A DNA stretch of 51,572 nucleotides from Sphingomonas sp. CFBP 8760 (GTDB lineage Bacteria > Pseudomonadota > Alphaproteobacteria > Sphingomonadales > Sphingomonadaceae). The position numbers were made by a program, and so were the translations under genes. The stretch is from assembly GCF_014841615.1 (NCBI RefSeq), contig NZ_JACYUG010000012.1, positions 1 to 51,572 of the forward strand, given 5' to 3'. Position 1 is the stretch's first letter, and every line of letters starts with the position of its first letter. This document shows, one piece after another, positions 51,431 through 51,572 of this stretch. The notes under the pieces are model-generated. The model was given only the letters and a program-made list of their open reading frames with translations, was not told the origin of the DNA and ran no database searches.

Positions 51431-51572
51431 TTAGAAATCGCTGCCGATCGACAGCGCCGGTCCCGATCCCGGGGCGGCTTGGCCGGCGATGCGTTGCCGC
51501 CAGTCCAGCGTCACGCGCATCGTCCGATCCGTCACCGGGATCACGACGGCGAGTGTCGGGCCGACATCCAGC
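51431..51572 (-). CDS. 3' end of a probable outer-membrane beta-barrel gene
   Basis: Partial; the gene continues past the right edge. The last 47 codons read with alternating polar and hydrophobic residues (TLAVVIPVTDRTMRVTLDWR) and end SIGSDF. A terminal Phe after such strands is the usual outer-membrane assembly signal. I cannot name the family from 47 residues. Confidence 0.45.
   Translation of the reverse strand, partial: LDVGPTLAVVIPVTDRTMRVTLDWRQRIAGQAAPGSGPALSIGSDF

Overview
The window looks like chromosome from a GC-rich alphaproteobacterium of the Sphingomonas type. The clues are a PEP-CTERM protein ending in a classic PEPATWAL motif, a DUF6894 protein, DUF892 and YbhB stress-type genes, an ergothioneine pair (egtB-egtD), a proteobacterial ppc, and GGAAC/CGTT-like stress-promoter candidates. 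No rRNA, CRISPR array or complete tRNA was seen.

Bases 1 to about 23,860 are the right-hand part of a tailed-phage prophage. It reads, all on +, from the end of a tape-measure gene through minor tail proteins, an NlpC-like protein and a J-like tail tip with eight 36-residue repeats. Next come a lysis block (small membrane proteins, a holin-GH108 endolysin fusion, an Rz/Rz1-like pair) and a long receptor-binding block with an SGNH-type esterase and a glycosidase-like fibre. A cargo zone (15.5-20.9 kb) lies between the fibre and the integrase. It holds a PEP-CTERM protein, a minus-strand retron-like operon (58-aa peptide, XRE regulator, reverse transcriptase with NAQAH, YVDD and VTG motifs) and a 564-aa membrane protein of unknown function. 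Three direct copies of a 90-bp hairpin repeat mark off these modules. A P4-type tyrosine integrase, a DUF6894 protein and a HTH replication-type protein follow. The element ends at the 3' half of a tRNA-Val(GAC) gene (23,816-23,860), read here as attR.

Bases 23.9-30 kb are ordinary chromosome with a stress flavour: TetR regulator, hisN, an exported peroxiredoxin, a diguanylate cyclase without an I-site, two micro-proteins, YbhB-like, a lipoprotein, DUF1810 and DUF892. Bases 30.3-38.5 kb form a five-gene operon of exported proteins with shared Ig-like/DUF11 modules, centred on a 1,667-aa probable outer-membrane protein. A 29-bp palindrome separates it from convergent ppc. The rest (41-51.5 kb) holds an EF-hand lipoprotein, HNH endonuclease, gluQ, HIG1-like protein, PduO-type adenosyltransferase, egtB-egtD, a HerA-like ATPase, a TIGR02186/TauE pair, a LysM-GH19 protein and an overlapping exported protein.

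The best candidate for something new is the cargo zone, a probable anti-phage retron with an unusual small-peptide partner inside a modular, repeat-bounded hotspot. The DUF11 surface operon is second. All functional calls come from reading motifs; no search was run.
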